From the NCBI GenBank assembly GCA_046598395.1, contig JBKJIQ010000045.1, positions 29,605-93,604 on the forward strand: 64,000 nt of DNA. The letters run 5' to 3'. Shown one piece after another: positions 8,012-15,853 of this stretch (its first letter is position 1; every line of letters begins with the position of its first letter). The position numbers and the translations under genes were made by a program. This DNA comes from JAENVU01 sp046598395 (GTDB lineage: Bacteria; Actinomycetota; Acidimicrobiia; IMCC26256; JAENVU01). Below the pieces are notes generated by a model, which saw nothing but the letters and a program-made list of their open reading frames with translations, did not search any database and was not told the origin of the DNA.

Positions 8012-8688
8012 GCGCCTCCGGTAGTAGACGAGCCCGACGGTACCGTCGAGGACGTGGGCGCGCCACCGGGGACGGTGGTGGAACTCGTGGACGTGCCCGG
8101 AGTGGTCGGCGGTGTGGTGCCGGCAGCCGCGGCGGCCGGAGCCCGGGTGAACATCCGGGCCGTGAGTGAGACGCTCAGCGTGGTGGTGTCGCTCGAGCCG
8201 GTGCTCGTAGAACCGGTGCCGCTCCCCGAAGAGATGTTGATCCCGTCGACGATCACGAGACGCTCCAGATTCTCGAGCTTGGTGAGGTAGTTCTTCACCT
8301 GGAAGAAGCTGCCCGAGATGCTGATGTTGAGCGCGATCACACTGCTCGTGCCCGCGGCGGCGGGCGGAGACGGGGTAATCGACAGAAACTCGATCCCGGC
8401 CGAGTCGGCGATCTTGCGCATCTGGATAATGAACTCGCCCTCGTCCGGCGTCTTCGGGATCGCCTGATCAAACTTCCGGAGCAACGCCTGCTGCTGCGGT
8501 GCACTCTTGGCCTGGGCCTGGAGCCTCGACAAGGTGTTCTGTAGGTCTTGGGTCTTGGCCTCCTCGGTGGTCACCGCGGTCTGCGCGGTCTTGAGGTCAT
8601 CGCCCTTCGGGCTGTAGATCAGGAAGAACCACGCCAAAATGATGACGACCAGGGCTGCGGCCATGACGATGAGCGCGTTGCGCTTCAT
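8008..8688 (-). CDS. pilO: Type IV pilus assembly protein PilO
   Basis: PilO forms the inner-membrane alignment complex with PilN and PilM. The ATG at 8688 overlaps the pilM-N stop as ATGA, giving 226 residues. The protein has an N-terminal membrane helix (IVMAAALVVIILAWFFLIY), a coiled-coil region (TTEEAKTQDLQNTLSRLQAQ), and a ferredoxin-like domain with IPKTPDEGEFIIQMRKIADS and FFQVKNYLTKLENLERLV. The C-terminus is a low-complexity Thr/Pro/Ser tail not typical of proteobacterial PilO. An in-frame extension upstream lies inside the preceding gene and is rejected. Confidence 0.88.
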   Translation of the reverse strand: MKRNALIVMAAALVVIILAWFFLIYSPKGDDLKTAQTAVTTEEAKTQDLQNTLSRLQAQAKSAPQQQALLRKFDQAIPKTPDEGEFIIQMRKIADSAGIEFLSITPSPPAAAGTSSVIALNISISGSFFQVKNYLTKLENLERLVIVDGINISSGSGTGSTSTGSSDTTTLSVSLTARMFTRAPAAAAAGTTPPTTPGTSTSSTTVPGGAPTSSTVPSGSSTTGGA

Positions 8689-10430
8689 GGCTGCACCTTG
8701 AAGTCTTCGTCCCGTTTTGACTTCGCCGCCGCGGTGATGTTCGCAGTGGACGAAAAGGTCACGTTCTCTCGCCCCGACGTGCCCGACGTGCCCGACGTGC
8801 CGGCGGAGACGGCCTTGGATGCATTGGGCACCCACAGCCCCGAGAACGAGGGAATGTCGGAGCCGATCCGCTGAATCCAGGCAGCGACGGCGTCATAGTC
8901 GTACGCGATGCCACCGAAGTTGACAGTCCCAGTCGGCCCCCCGGTGGTGGGGGCGGCCGCTCCGCCTGCTGGTGCTGGAGCTGCAGCTCCGCCGGAAGCG
9001 CCGACCGTGCCCTGGAACGATGTCAGCCACACGTCGGTCGGGATGGTGCGCGAGATGGCTTGGAGCATCGACGACCATGACACATCGGTTGCGAGCAGAG
9101 CCTGGGTCTCGGTCGAGAGCGTCTCGATCTCGGTCTGGCGCTGCGCGACATCGGCGAGCGCGGTGATCTTGGTGTTGAGAGTGGCATTGGTTTGTCTCGC
9201 GGCGGCGAGCTTGTCCTTCTCGTCATCGACCTGTTGTTGCTTCAGGTACGTGAGCCCCGCAAGGCCGGCAATCACCACCGCACCCACGACGGCACCCACC
9301 TTGATGTATTGCGAGCGATCGGCGGACTCCTTACCGTCGCCGCCGAGCAGGTCGATGCGCTTACCCTGCTGCAGTCCGCCGAGCGCGAGTCCCACCGGTA
9401 CCGGCAGAAACGGGTCGAGCAGGGGGAGCTGCTCATCGGGGAATCCGATGTCACCAATCGCCACGTGCTCGCGTGGCCGAGCGAGATCGACGGGCACACC
9501 CACCGTGTCGACCAGCTGATCAGCCAAACCCGGAGTGAGCGAACCGCCACCCGTGAGCGTTACCCGCAGCAGCCGAATCGCGTCCGGTTGCGTGCGGTAG
9601 TAGTCGAGCGACCCGCGGATCTGTTCCACCAGGTCATTGATCGGACGAGCCATCGCACCCCGAGCGCGCTGCACCAGATCAGACGGAGCGTCGGCTTGGC
9701 GCTTGATCGCCTCGGCCTGATCCGAGGTGAGTTCGAGATCCCGGGCGATGGCATCAGTGACCGAGCGACCGCCCGAGCCCAAGATGCGCACGAACCTCGG
9801 GATACCGAGCTCGTGCACCACGACAACGGTGACGCCGCCACCGACGCTGACGATCGCCTCGACCCCGCCGCCGTTATCCGAAACTCGACGACCGACCGAA
9901 CGGACCAATGCAAGGGGAACCAGGTCGACCGACGCGACCGTGAGACCGGCGGCGCGCACCGCGCCGGTCACGTTGCGAATGAGATCCTTATGGGCCGCGG
10001 CAAGCAGCACCCGGCTCATCGGCTGGGGCGGTGGACCGTCGCCGACTGCTTCAGGAACCGGAAGTGCTTCGAGGACCTGGAAGTCGAGCACCGCGTCTTC
10101 GAGCGGAATCGGAATGAGCTCCTGGGCCTGGAATCGCAAGGCGCCGGCCAGCTCGTCATCCGACATGGTCGGCAGATCGACGGTCCGGACCAGTACCCGC
10201 GGCGTTGCCACCCCGACGCGTACCGGCGCCTTTTTGAGGCTGAGTTCTTTCCAGAGCCGTGAGATCGCTTCGGTGACGGCGGTCGGATCAACAATCTCGC
10301 CGTCGCGCATCGCGCCGGCGGGCAGTGCGACCTGCCCGAAGCTGGTCAGGCGCGGCGGATCGCCGGCTTCCAGCTCCGCGACTCGGACCGCATTGGTCCC
10401 GATGTCGAGTCCGATCAGGCGACGGGCCAC
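8685..10430 (-). CDS. pilM: Fused PilM-PilN type IV pilus assembly protein
   Basis: A single frame of 581 codons joins two proteins that are separate in most bacteria. Residues 1 to about 355 form an actin-like PilM ATPase (GLDIGTNAVRVAELE at the N-terminus, VSVGGGVTVVVV and LTGGGSLTPGL phosphate loops). A linker leads to a membrane helix (VGAVVGAVVIAGLAGLTYL) near residue 385, then a coiled coil and the PilN-type domain (WSSMLQAISRTIPTDVWL, VAAWIQRI). The PilN part contains a Gly/Ala/Pro-rich insertion and a GTSGTSGTSG run encoded by 9-bp tandem repeats. The GTG start overlaps the HTH gene by 16 bases. No stop separates the domains. Confidence 0.88.
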   Translation of the reverse strand: MARRLIGLDIGTNAVRVAELEAGDPPRLTSFGQVALPAGAMRDGEIVDPTAVTEAISRLWKELSLKKAPVRVGVATPRVLVRTVDLPTMSDDELAGALRFQAQELIPIPLEDAVLDFQVLEALPVPEAVGDGPPPQPMSRVLLAAAHKDLIRNVTGAVRAAGLTVASVDLVPLALVRSVGRRVSDNGGGVEAIVSVGGGVTVVVVHELGIPRFVRILGSGGRSVTDAIARDLELTSDQAEAIKRQADAPSDLVQRARGAMARPINDLVEQIRGSLDYYRTQPDAIRLLRVTLTGGGSLTPGLADQLVDTVGVPVDLARPREHVAIGDIGFPDEQLPLLDPFLPVPVGLALGGLQQGKRIDLLGGDGKESADRSQYIKVGAVVGAVVIAGLAGLTYLKQQQVDDEKDKLAAARQTNATLNTKITALADVAQRQTEIETLSTETQALLATDVSWSSMLQAISRTIPTDVWLTSFQGTVGASGGAAAPAPAGGAAAPTTGGPTGTVNFGGIAYDYDAVAAWIQRIGSDIPSFSGLWVPNASKAVSAGTSGTSGTSGRENVTFSSTANITAAAKSKRDEDFKVQP

Positions 10431-10639
10431 TGGTCGGATCCCCCCTCAACGTTCAGTCCGACGACACGCTCGTCGAGGTATCGGGCGACATCTCGCTCGC
10501 GAATACGAAGGTGCTTGCCGACTCGGATCGCCGGCATCTCGCCAGCTTTGATGAGTCGGTACACCGTCATGGTGGACACTCTCATGACGTCCGCGACCTC
10601 TCGCGCTGTCAGAAGATCATGGGGAATCGGCGACGCCAC
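10415..10639 (-). CDS. Small helix-turn-helix (excisionase/BldC-type) DNA-binding protein
   Basis: The product (74 residues from GTG 10639, with GAGGGG about nine bases upstream) is a single winged HTH: LLTAREVADVMRVSTMTVYRLIKAGEMPAIRVGKHLRIRERDVARYL read in segments. It belongs to the broad MerR-like helix_turn_helix/excisionase group that also holds BldC. It is the first gene of the pilM-N-O operon and overlaps pilM, so a regulatory role in pilus expression, possibly autoregulation at the palindrome just upstream, is plausible but inferred. A longer start at 10699 would place the promoter inside the gene. Confidence 0.8.
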   Translation of the reverse strand: MASPIPHDLLTAREVADVMRVSTMTVYRLIKAGEMPAIRVGKHLRIRERDVARYLDERVVGLNVEGGSDQWPVA

Positions 10640-10666
10640 TTTGGTTGCCCCTCGTTGACTTTGGGC

Positions 10667-10696
10667 ACAGTAAGTCTCAGCTAGAACAATCGTCAA
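10667..10696 (-). promoter_or_regulatory. Predicted sigma70-type promoter of the pil-aro operon
   Basis: On the minus strand TTGACG (10696-10691) and TACTGT (10672-10667) are separated by 18 bases, a good match to -35 and -10 hexamers. Transcription would begin near 10660, some 20 bases upstream of the preferred HTH start at 10639, with the GAGGGG ribosome binding site between them. Confidence 0.65.
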
Positions 10697-10704
10697 CATG
10701 AGCC

Positions 10705-10717
10705 ACTCAAGTTGAGT
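10705..10717. promoter_or_regulatory. Candidate operator palindrome upstream of the pil operon promoter
   Basis: ACTCAAGTTGAGT is a perfect inverted repeat (ACTCAA-G-TTGAGT) located nine bases upstream of the predicted -35 hexamer. Its position fits an activator or repressor site; the adjacent HTH gene product is a natural candidate ligand, but this is inference. Confidence 0.4.
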
Positions 10718-10902
10718 CCAAGGCGCGTGAATGAACCGATGGGCCTACGACGCACGCCGCGTTCGTGGGTCGGGCGGATCATCCTCGCGGGTGGAGCGCG
10801 ACCCAAACAAGCCGCGCGCATGAGTCACCCGAATCACTTCGGTCGTCATCCGCCGCGACTCGCGCGTGGCGCGACATTCATCGCGCGGAGCGCGCGCTTC
10901 GC

Positions 10903-11679
10903 TCAGTTGCCGCGGTACAGGTCGAGCAGTTGCGCGCCCGCGAAAATCGCGATCAGCGCGCCCGCGGCCATGAACGGTCCAAAGGGCACCGGCTCTTTGC
11001 GGGTTCGCAGCCGGGTGGCGATCAGGAGCGTCCCGACCACCGCACCGAGCAGGAATCCGAGGAACAGTCCGAGGAAGATGTGACCCCAGGACAGCCAGCC
11101 GAGCGCAACGCCGAGGACGAAACTCAGCCGAACGTCGCCGAAGCCCATCCCGCGGGGTGAGATCACGTGGATCAGGAAGAACACTGCGAACGCGGCGATC
11201 CCGCCGAGTGCGGCGCGCAGATACGCGCTCCATTCCCCGTCGATCATGGCCGGGAGGAGCAACAAGGCGCCGACCGTGATCCCTGTTGGATACAGCACGC
11301 GGTTCGGCAGCAAGAAGTGATCGAGATCGATCATGGAGAGCGCAACCAGCCCGGCGCCCAGCGCCAAAAACGCCAGGAGTTCCCAGCTCTGACCAAACCG
11401 TTGCGCGAGTCCGGCCCACAGCCCGGCGTTTGCGAGCTCGACCAGCGGATACCGGACCGAGATGTGGATATGGCAGTGCCGGCATCGGCCGCGCAGCGCC
11501 AGCCACGCGAGCACCGGGATGTTCTCGAGCGGTGAGAGCTCCGCGTCACAGCCCGGGCAATGCGAACCGGGCGAGACGATCGACTCGCCTCGGGGTACGC
11601 GCCAGATCACGACGTTCAGGAACGATCCGATCAGCAGGCCGAAGAGGCCACAGATGACGAGCAGGAAGGCGTGTGGCAT
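10903..11679 (-). CDS. pilD: Type IV prepilin peptidase / N-methyltransferase
   Basis: A polytopic membrane aspartyl protease that cleaves prepilins before Phe and methylates the new N-terminus. The 258-residue protein has the N-terminal domain with FLNVVIWRVPRGES and the zinc-type tetracysteine (CPGC and CRHC), and the two catalytic aspartates in MIDLDH and GFGDVRL. About seven hydrophobic segments follow. ATG 11679 is preferred; a GTG one codon upstream is possible. It follows two pilin genes whose leaders fit its specificity. Confidence 0.95.
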   Translation of the reverse strand: MPHAFLLVICGLFGLLIGSFLNVVIWRVPRGESIVSPGSHCPGCDAELSPLENIPVLAWLALRGRCRHCHIHISVRYPLVELANAGLWAGLAQRFGQSWELLAFLALGAGLVALSMIDLDHFLLPNRVLYPTGITVGALLLLPAMIDGEWSAYLRAALGGIAAFAVFFLIHVISPRGMGFGDVRLSFVLGVALGWLSWGHIFLGLFLGFLLGAVVGTLLIATRLRTRKEPVPFGPFMAAGALIAIFAGAQLLDLYRGN

Positions 11680-11722
11680 CACGAGGCGAGGTTATGGAGC
11701 GGGCCGACGCGGAGCCGGGACC

Positions 11723-12202
11723 CTACGGCCAACTCTGCGACCAGCCGGTGGTGGAGTTGAACTGAGCGGCCTCACACGTTGGCGCGTTGTCGATGCGCTG
11801 GAACTGGGCACTTTGGAACGGCTGCTCGAGCAACGCGAAGCACCGTCCCGACGTGGAATGCGACGCCAGGATGAGATACCACGCCGAGCCGACAACGCCG
11901 TTGGCGACCGACACGTTGCGATGGTTCGCAGGCGCGGTGGTTGAACTGGGGAGGAAGTACACCCCGATTTCCTCGGTGGTGAGCATCGCCTGGGTGGGCG
12001 GCACCCCGTCGGTGGTCTCGATCGCCTTGGCCGCGGTGAGCGAGTTGCGCAGGAGGTTCTGCGCTTGGCGGTCCTGGGCCGGGGTCCGGGTGCTGAGCAG
12101 GGTCGGAATCATGATCGCGATCAGAACCGCAATGATGCCGACCACGGTCATGAGCTCGATGAGGGTGAAGCCGGTCTGATCTCGACGCCGATCTACGTTC
12201 AC
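11723..12202 (-). CDS. Type IV prepilin (second pilin gene)
   Basis: The GTG at 12202 follows AGGGGG and gives 159 residues. The leader VNVDRRRDQTG is cleaved before FTLIEL; Glu5 of the mature protein is present and the hydrophobic helix continues as MTVVGIIAVLIAIMIPTLL. The globular part has a cysteine pair (RCFALL and TCEAAQ) compatible with the D-loop disulfide of pilins. It lies 87 bases after the first pilin gene, separated by a strong hairpin, and upstream of the prepilin peptidase. It is probably a minor pilin, judged by the hairpin and weaker start codon (inference). Confidence 0.9.
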   Translation of the reverse strand: MNVDRRRDQTGFTLIELMTVVGIIAVLIAIMIPTLLSTRTPAQDRQAQNLLRNSLTAAKAIETTDGVPPTQAMLTTEEIGVYFLPSSTTAPANHRNVSVANGVVGSAWYLILASHSTSGRCFALLEQPFQSAQFQRIDNAPTCEAAQFNSTTGWSQSWP

Positions 12203-12238
12203 TCTGACCCCCTCGTCAGGACAGCGTCTGGGAAACAC

Positions 12239-12266
12239 GTTGGGGGGCCCGCGAGGGCCCCCCAAC
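12239..12266 (-). terminator. Strong GC hairpin between the two pilin genes
   Basis: GTTGGGGGGCCC and GGGCCCCCCAAC form a perfect 12-bp stem with a four-base loop. It lies 23 bases after the stop of the first pilin gene and 37 bases before the start of the second. Only GTGTTT follows on the minus strand, so it is a weak intrinsic terminator or an mRNA-stabilising hairpin. Either would make the first pilin more abundant than the second. Confidence 0.7.
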
Positions 12267-12289
12267 CTGTTTGCTGCCGTTAGGTTCCG

Positions 12290-12835
12290 CTAGAAGGCCG
12301 CAACCCATGCGTCCGCAGTAGCGCTCGTGTTCGTGCCGGCTGCCGGCTGTGTGGTCGCATCGAGCACACCGAGCTTGGTGTTCGCGTTGGTCCCGGAGCA
12401 CGCACCGGTAATCTTGGCGAAGGCCGTTCCCGGACCCTGTGCGTTGTCACCAATCACCCAGCACACGCCCGACGAGGACATGGCCACGAACAGCTCAGTG
12501 CTCGCACTCAGCGGGTTGACCGACACTTCCTTCGCCGCGGCCGACGCAACACCCGTAGCCTTAAACGAGAGACTCGGCTCCGCAAGCTGCAGGGCCGCGG
12601 CAGTCGACGTCAGGTACGAGTCGGTGTCGGTGTAGATGCCCTTGGCGTTGGTCAGGGCGTTGCGGAGGCTCGACTGAGCCGCCTTGTCTTGTGCACGGGT
12701 CTTGGCGCCGAGGAAGGTCGGGATGGCAATCGCGATCAAAATGGCAATGATCAACACGACGACCATGAGCTCGATGAGCGTGAATCCACGCTCATCCTCA
12801 CGCCGCGCCCGCAGGCTGGTCAGCATCTGCTGCAT
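12290..12835 (-). CDS. pilA: Type IV pilin, likely major subunit
   Basis: The 181-residue prepilin starts at ATG 12835 behind AAGGGGAAACGA. The leader MQQMLTSLRARREDERG is cleaved before FTLIEL, the mature Glu5 is present, and the helix VVVLIIAILIAIAIPTFLGAKTRAQ is canonical. The globular domain is Ala/Thr/Ser-rich with two cysteines (GVCWVIG and GACSG). Its good ribosome binding site, first position and downstream hairpin suggest it is the major pilin (inference). Confidence 0.93.
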   Translation of the reverse strand: MQQMLTSLRARREDERGFTLIELMVVVLIIAILIAIAIPTFLGAKTRAQDKAAQSSLRNALTNAKGIYTDTDSYLTSTAAALQLAEPSLSFKATGVASAAAKEVSVNPLSASTELFVAMSSSGVCWVIGDNAQGPGTAFAKITGACSGTNANTKLGVLDATTQPAAGTNTSATADAWVAAF

Positions 12836-12867
12836 TCGTTTCCCCTTCGGGTTCTCTGTAGGTGACC

Positions 12868-12881
12868 GAGACGGTCGTCTC
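12868..12881. promoter_or_regulatory. Inverted repeat in the pilin upstream region
   Basis: GAGACGGTCGTCTC consists of two perfect 6-base arms around GT, about 33 bases upstream of the pilin start. It could be an operator or a 5'-UTR hairpin. No clear -10/-35 pair was found nearby. Confidence 0.3.
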
Positions 12882-12948
12882 GCTCATGAGATTCATCGGC
12901 CCCACCGAACCCCACTTGAGAACCGGAGAAAAAGATGGTTCAGCCGCC

Positions 12949-14052
12949 CTAGGCAGATCGACGAGGGACGGGTTGGGTGATGCAGTGCACGTTGCCTCCG
13001 CCCAGGAGGATCTCGCGGGCCGCGACACCGACGACGTCACGATCCGGAAACAGATCGGTGAGCACCGCCAGCGCGGCGTCGTCTTGGGCCGGGTCGAGTA
13101 ACGGCGCCACAATCCGATCGTTGGCCGGATAGAAGTTCACGTACGACGCAGCCAATCGATCACCGGGCCGGCGAGGTTGCGTGCCCAACCCGGCGACTAC
13201 TCCCGCGGCCTCGGCGTCGGTCACCGTGAGCGGACCGGGCTGGTGCAGGAGATGCACCTCCAAGGACCGCCCCCGCGCGTCGACCGCGGCGTCCAGGCGG
13301 CGGCGGGCGTCGAGCGATCGCTCGTATTGCGCGTCATTGCGATCATCGGTCCACGTGAGGACGACCACTCCCGGCCGAACGAAGCACGCCAGGTTGTCGA
13401 CGTGGCCGTCCGTCTCATCGTCCACAACTCCGAGGCCGAGCCACACGACCCGCTCACTGCCGGTGTACTCGCAGAGCAACTGTTCGATGCGAGCGCGGCC
13501 GAGGTCAGGATCGCGATTCGGATTGAGCACACACTCCTCGGTGACGAGCAGCGTGCCCTCACCGTCGGCATGGATTGCCCCGCCTTCGAGCACGAACGGA
13601 GCCCGATACCGATCGACGTGGTCATGCGCGCACACCGCCGCGGCCATTGCGTCGTCGAGATCCCAGGACGAGTACAAACCTCCGGCCGTGCCGCCCCAGG
13701 CATTGAACTGCCAATCAACACCCCGGATGTCACCGTGCTCGTTGACCACGAACGTCGGTCCGATATCGCGCATCCACGCGTCGTCACTCGGAATCTCGAC
13801 CACCGTCACGCCGGGACTCACCATCGCCTCGGCGCCGTCGCCATCACCAGGATTCGCAGCAATCCTCACTGCCTCGGACAGGGCAATCGTGTCTGCCACC
13901 GCGGCGAACGCAGCTCGCGCCGGGCCGGCATCGTCTCGCCAATTATCCGGCCGACGCGGCCACGCCATCCAACAACCGCCATGGGGTTCGTACTCCCCCG
14001 GCATCCAGAATCCGTCGGCCTCCGGCGTCGATGAGAGCAGCTGCGAGACCAT
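12949..14052 (-). CDS. aguA: Agmatine deiminase
   Basis: Hydrolyses agmatine to N-carbamoylputrescine and ammonia in putrescine synthesis. The 367-residue protein is a peptidylarginine-deiminase-fold enzyme: DGFWMPGEYEPH at the N-terminus, DAWMRDIGPTFVV, the catalytic ETDGHVDNLACF histidine, and the C-terminal nucleophile cysteine in LLGGGNVHCITQ. ATG 14052 gives the family N-terminus. It is transcribed divergently from the LLM oxidoreductase, with a palindromic operator candidate between them. Confidence 0.95.
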   Translation of the reverse strand: MVSQLLSSTPEADGFWMPGEYEPHGGCWMAWPRRPDNWRDDAGPARAAFAAVADTIALSEAVRIAANPGDGDGAEAMVSPGVTVVEIPSDDAWMRDIGPTFVVNEHGDIRGVDWQFNAWGGTAGGLYSSWDLDDAMAAAVCAHDHVDRYRAPFVLEGGAIHADGEGTLLVTEECVLNPNRDPDLGRARIEQLLCEYTGSERVVWLGLGVVDDETDGHVDNLACFVRPGVVVLTWTDDRNDAQYERSLDARRRLDAAVDARGRSLEVHLLHQPGPLTVTDAEAAGVVAGLGTQPRRPGDRLAASYVNFYPANDRIVAPLLDPAQDDAALAVLTDLFPDRDVVGVAAREILLGGGNVHCITQPVPRRSA

Positions 14053-14115
14053 CACCCGAGGGTAACGCCGCGGCCTCTCCTTCCGACGCGGTGGACATCG
14101 TTGGGTCCACGTGCA

Positions 14116-14137
14116 AAAATGGAACAGGTTCCATTTT
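14116..14137. promoter_or_regulatory. 22-bp perfect palindrome in the aguA/LLM divergent region
   Basis: AAAATGGAAC and GTTCCATTTT flank AG as perfect 10-base arms. The inner part TGGAACAGGTTCCA matches the pattern TnnAACnnGTTnnA known for the TetR-family regulator KstR of mycobacterial lipid and sterol genes. It lies 46 bases upstream of the LLM oxidoreductase start and 63 bases upstream of aguA, so it could control one or both. No regulator gene is adjacent. Confidence 0.6.
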
Positions 14138-14183
14138 CGGCGGGGCACCAGAGCGGCGCGCCAGGATCACGACGGAGGTCGAC

Positions 14184-15314
14184 ATGGAGTTCGGACTGTT
14201 TATGGGTGGCTTCATCCACGAGGACCTCATGGCCGCGGACCCGAACGCCGAACATCACCGGCTCATGAGCGAGGTCGATCTCGCGGTCGTGGGTGATCGC
14301 ACCAACTGGAAGTACTCGTGGTGGACTGAGCACCACTTCCTCTGGGAGTACTCCCACATCTCGGCCAACGAGACGATCATGCCGTACGTCGCAGCCAAGA
14401 CGGACCGCATGCACATCGGCTCGGGGATTATCAACATCACGCCGCCGGTGAACCACCCGGCACGCGTCGCTGAGCGCGTGGCGATGCTCGACCATCTCTC
14501 CGAGGGTCGCTTCGAGTTCGGCACCGGCCGCGGGTCTTCCACCACCGAGCAGGCCGGGTTCGGCATCACCGATCCCGAGCTCACCAAAGCCATGTACGAC
14601 GAAGCCATCCGTGAGTTCAAATACATGTGGCGCGATGGCACCTACTCCCACGATGGCCAGTTCTTCTCGTTGCCGGAACGCAACGTGTTGCCCAAGCCCT
14701 ACGTGAAGCCCCACCCGCCGATGTGGGTCGCCGCAGGGAATCCGGGCACATTCGAGAAAGCCGGGAAGATGGGCCTCGGCGTCCTCTGCTTTACGGGCGG
14801 GTCGCCGGAGAAGATGAAGCCGCTGATCGAAATGTACAAGGAAGCGATCAAGGACGCTGATCCCGTCGGCGAGTTCGTGAACGACAACGTGGCGATCACC
14901 TCGAGCTTCATGTGCCTGGAAGACGAGGAGGCCGCGATCGATTGGACGACCCGCTCGGGCAACGGTCGCCAGCAGAGCCTCGTGTTCAAGTATCTCGACA
15001 CGTTCCCGAAGCCGGCGTGGGTACCCGAGTGGCCCGCACTCATTGCGGATCCCACTCGCGAACAGGTGATCGCCGGACGCGAGATCGGTGCAAGCATCGT
15101 GGGAAACCCCGAGCAATGCGCCGCGGCGCTGCGCATGTGGGAAGGCACCGGCGTCGACCAGCTGATCCTCGGCCCGTCCGGCTCGGTGTACCCCCACGAT
15201 CTTCTCGTGGAGACCGTCGAGCTGTTCGGGAAGTCAGTGATCCCCGAGTTCGACACCGATCCGGAGTTCTCGACCAACCGCTACCGAGCCGCCGCCAACT
15301 CCGTCACCCGCTGA
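14184..15314 (+). CDS. LLM class flavin-dependent oxidoreductase
   Basis: A luciferase-like monooxygenase using reduced FMN or F420. The start ATG 14184 is six bases after GGAGG, giving 376 residues. Recognisable parts are the N-terminal strand MEFGLFMGGF, WTEHHFLWEY, the GSGIINITPPVNHPARVAERVAMLDHLSEGR region cut here into its family motifs, EFGTGRG, and the substrate-side KPHPPMWVAAGNP. The C-terminus GPSGSVYPHDLLVETVELFGK is standard. The substrate cannot be told. It is one of few plus-strand genes here and is preceded by the KstR-like palindrome, which hints at lipid or aromatic catabolism (inference). Confidence 0.9.
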   Translation: MEFGLFMGGFIHEDLMAADPNAEHHRLMSEVDLAVVGDRTNWKYSWWTEHHFLWEYSHISANETIMPYVAAKTDRMHIGSGIINITPPVNHPARVAERVAMLDHLSEGRFEFGTGRGSSTTEQAGFGITDPELTKAMYDEAIREFKYMWRDGTYSHDGQFFSLPERNVLPKPYVKPHPPMWVAAGNPGTFEKAGKMGLGVLCFTGGSPEKMKPLIEMYKEAIKDADPVGEFVNDNVAITSSFMCLEDEEAAIDWTTRSGNGRQQSLVFKYLDTFPKPAWVPEWPALIADPTREQVIAGREIGASIVGNPEQCAAALRMWEGTGVDQLILGPSGSVYPHDLLVETVELFGKSVIPEFDTDPEFSTNRYRAAANSVTR

Positions 15315-15391
15315 CGGGAGCGGTCTCGGGAACAGAATCGGGCGCCGCGTCGTTAGATCAGTACGGCCGACCTCCCCCAAGCCGGCCATTT

Positions 15392-15454
15392 CTGACGTCG
15401 GTTGAGGCGCAGGACCAGCCCCCTGCCCCGGGACCCTGCGCCTCCCGGCGTCAG
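15392..15454 (+). terminator. Extended hairpin after the LLM oxidoreductase gene
   Basis: GAGGCGCAGG (15404-15413) pairs perfectly with CCTGCGCCTC (15435-15444), and an outer stem CTGACG (15392-15397) pairs with CGTCAG (15449-15454). A T-rich stretch (TGTTTGCTCTGGGTTTGC) follows on the plus strand. It fits a terminator for the LLM gene at 15314 and insulates it from the minus-strand genes beyond. Confidence 0.55.
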
Positions 15455-15484
15455 TGTTTGCTCTGGGTTTGCTCTGAGGACCCG

Positions 15485-15826
15485 TCACCGCTGCACCCAG
15501 GTCTCGGAGCACTCCCACCAGGCGAGGGCACGCTCGGGATCGATCGCGTAGCTGCGAATGCCGCCGCGCGACTCCGGGGCGTCGTTGCGCTGCGCGACCG
15601 CACATCCTCCAGATACGCACCACCGTGCGCATCGAGTTCCGGAGCGGTCGCGCCGAACACGACCGAGCTGAGCGAGGGCCATCGTCACCGAGGCCCCGTG
15701 CACCGCGAGGGCTCGGGTCGCCTCCTCTCCGAGTCCGGCGGATGCACCCGTGACCAGGTACTGCTTCCCCGTCAGGTCGATTCCGTGCAGCACATCGTCG
15801 GTCGTTGAGGTCGCACCGAGGATCAT
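15485..15826 (-). pseudogene. Short-chain dehydrogenase remnant with internal deletion and frameshift
   Basis: The N-terminus is a clear SDR start: DLTGKQYLVTGASAGLGEEA with the TGxxxGxG nucleotide-binding motif and GASVTMA. The sequence then jumps to C-terminal SDR-like text. One frame reads VFGATAPELDAHGGAYLED and, after a frame change, the original frame resumes with CAVAQRNDAPESRGG and IRSYAIDPERALAWWECSE. About 200 residues of a roughly 310-residue enzyme, including the YxxxK catalytic region, are missing. The remaining 113-codon frame is therefore a decayed gene rather than a small protein. Confidence 0.8.
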
Positions 15827-15853
15827 TGCGCCATTCTGGCTCGCTGGCGGCGC

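Noticed and set aside
8775..8805. 9-bp tandem repeats in the PilN part as a regulatory repeat
   Set aside because: They are in frame and encode GTSGTSGTSG in a flexible region; slippage is sufficient explanation.
14052..15197. Minus-strand open frame of 381 codons opposite the LLM oxidoreductase
   Set aside because: The plus-strand gene has family motifs and a GGAGG site; the opposite frame has none.
15315..15484. tRNA or small RNA gene after the LLM oxidoreductase
   Set aside because: The region folds into one extended hairpin with a T-rich tail; no cloverleaf or conserved tRNA arms were found.
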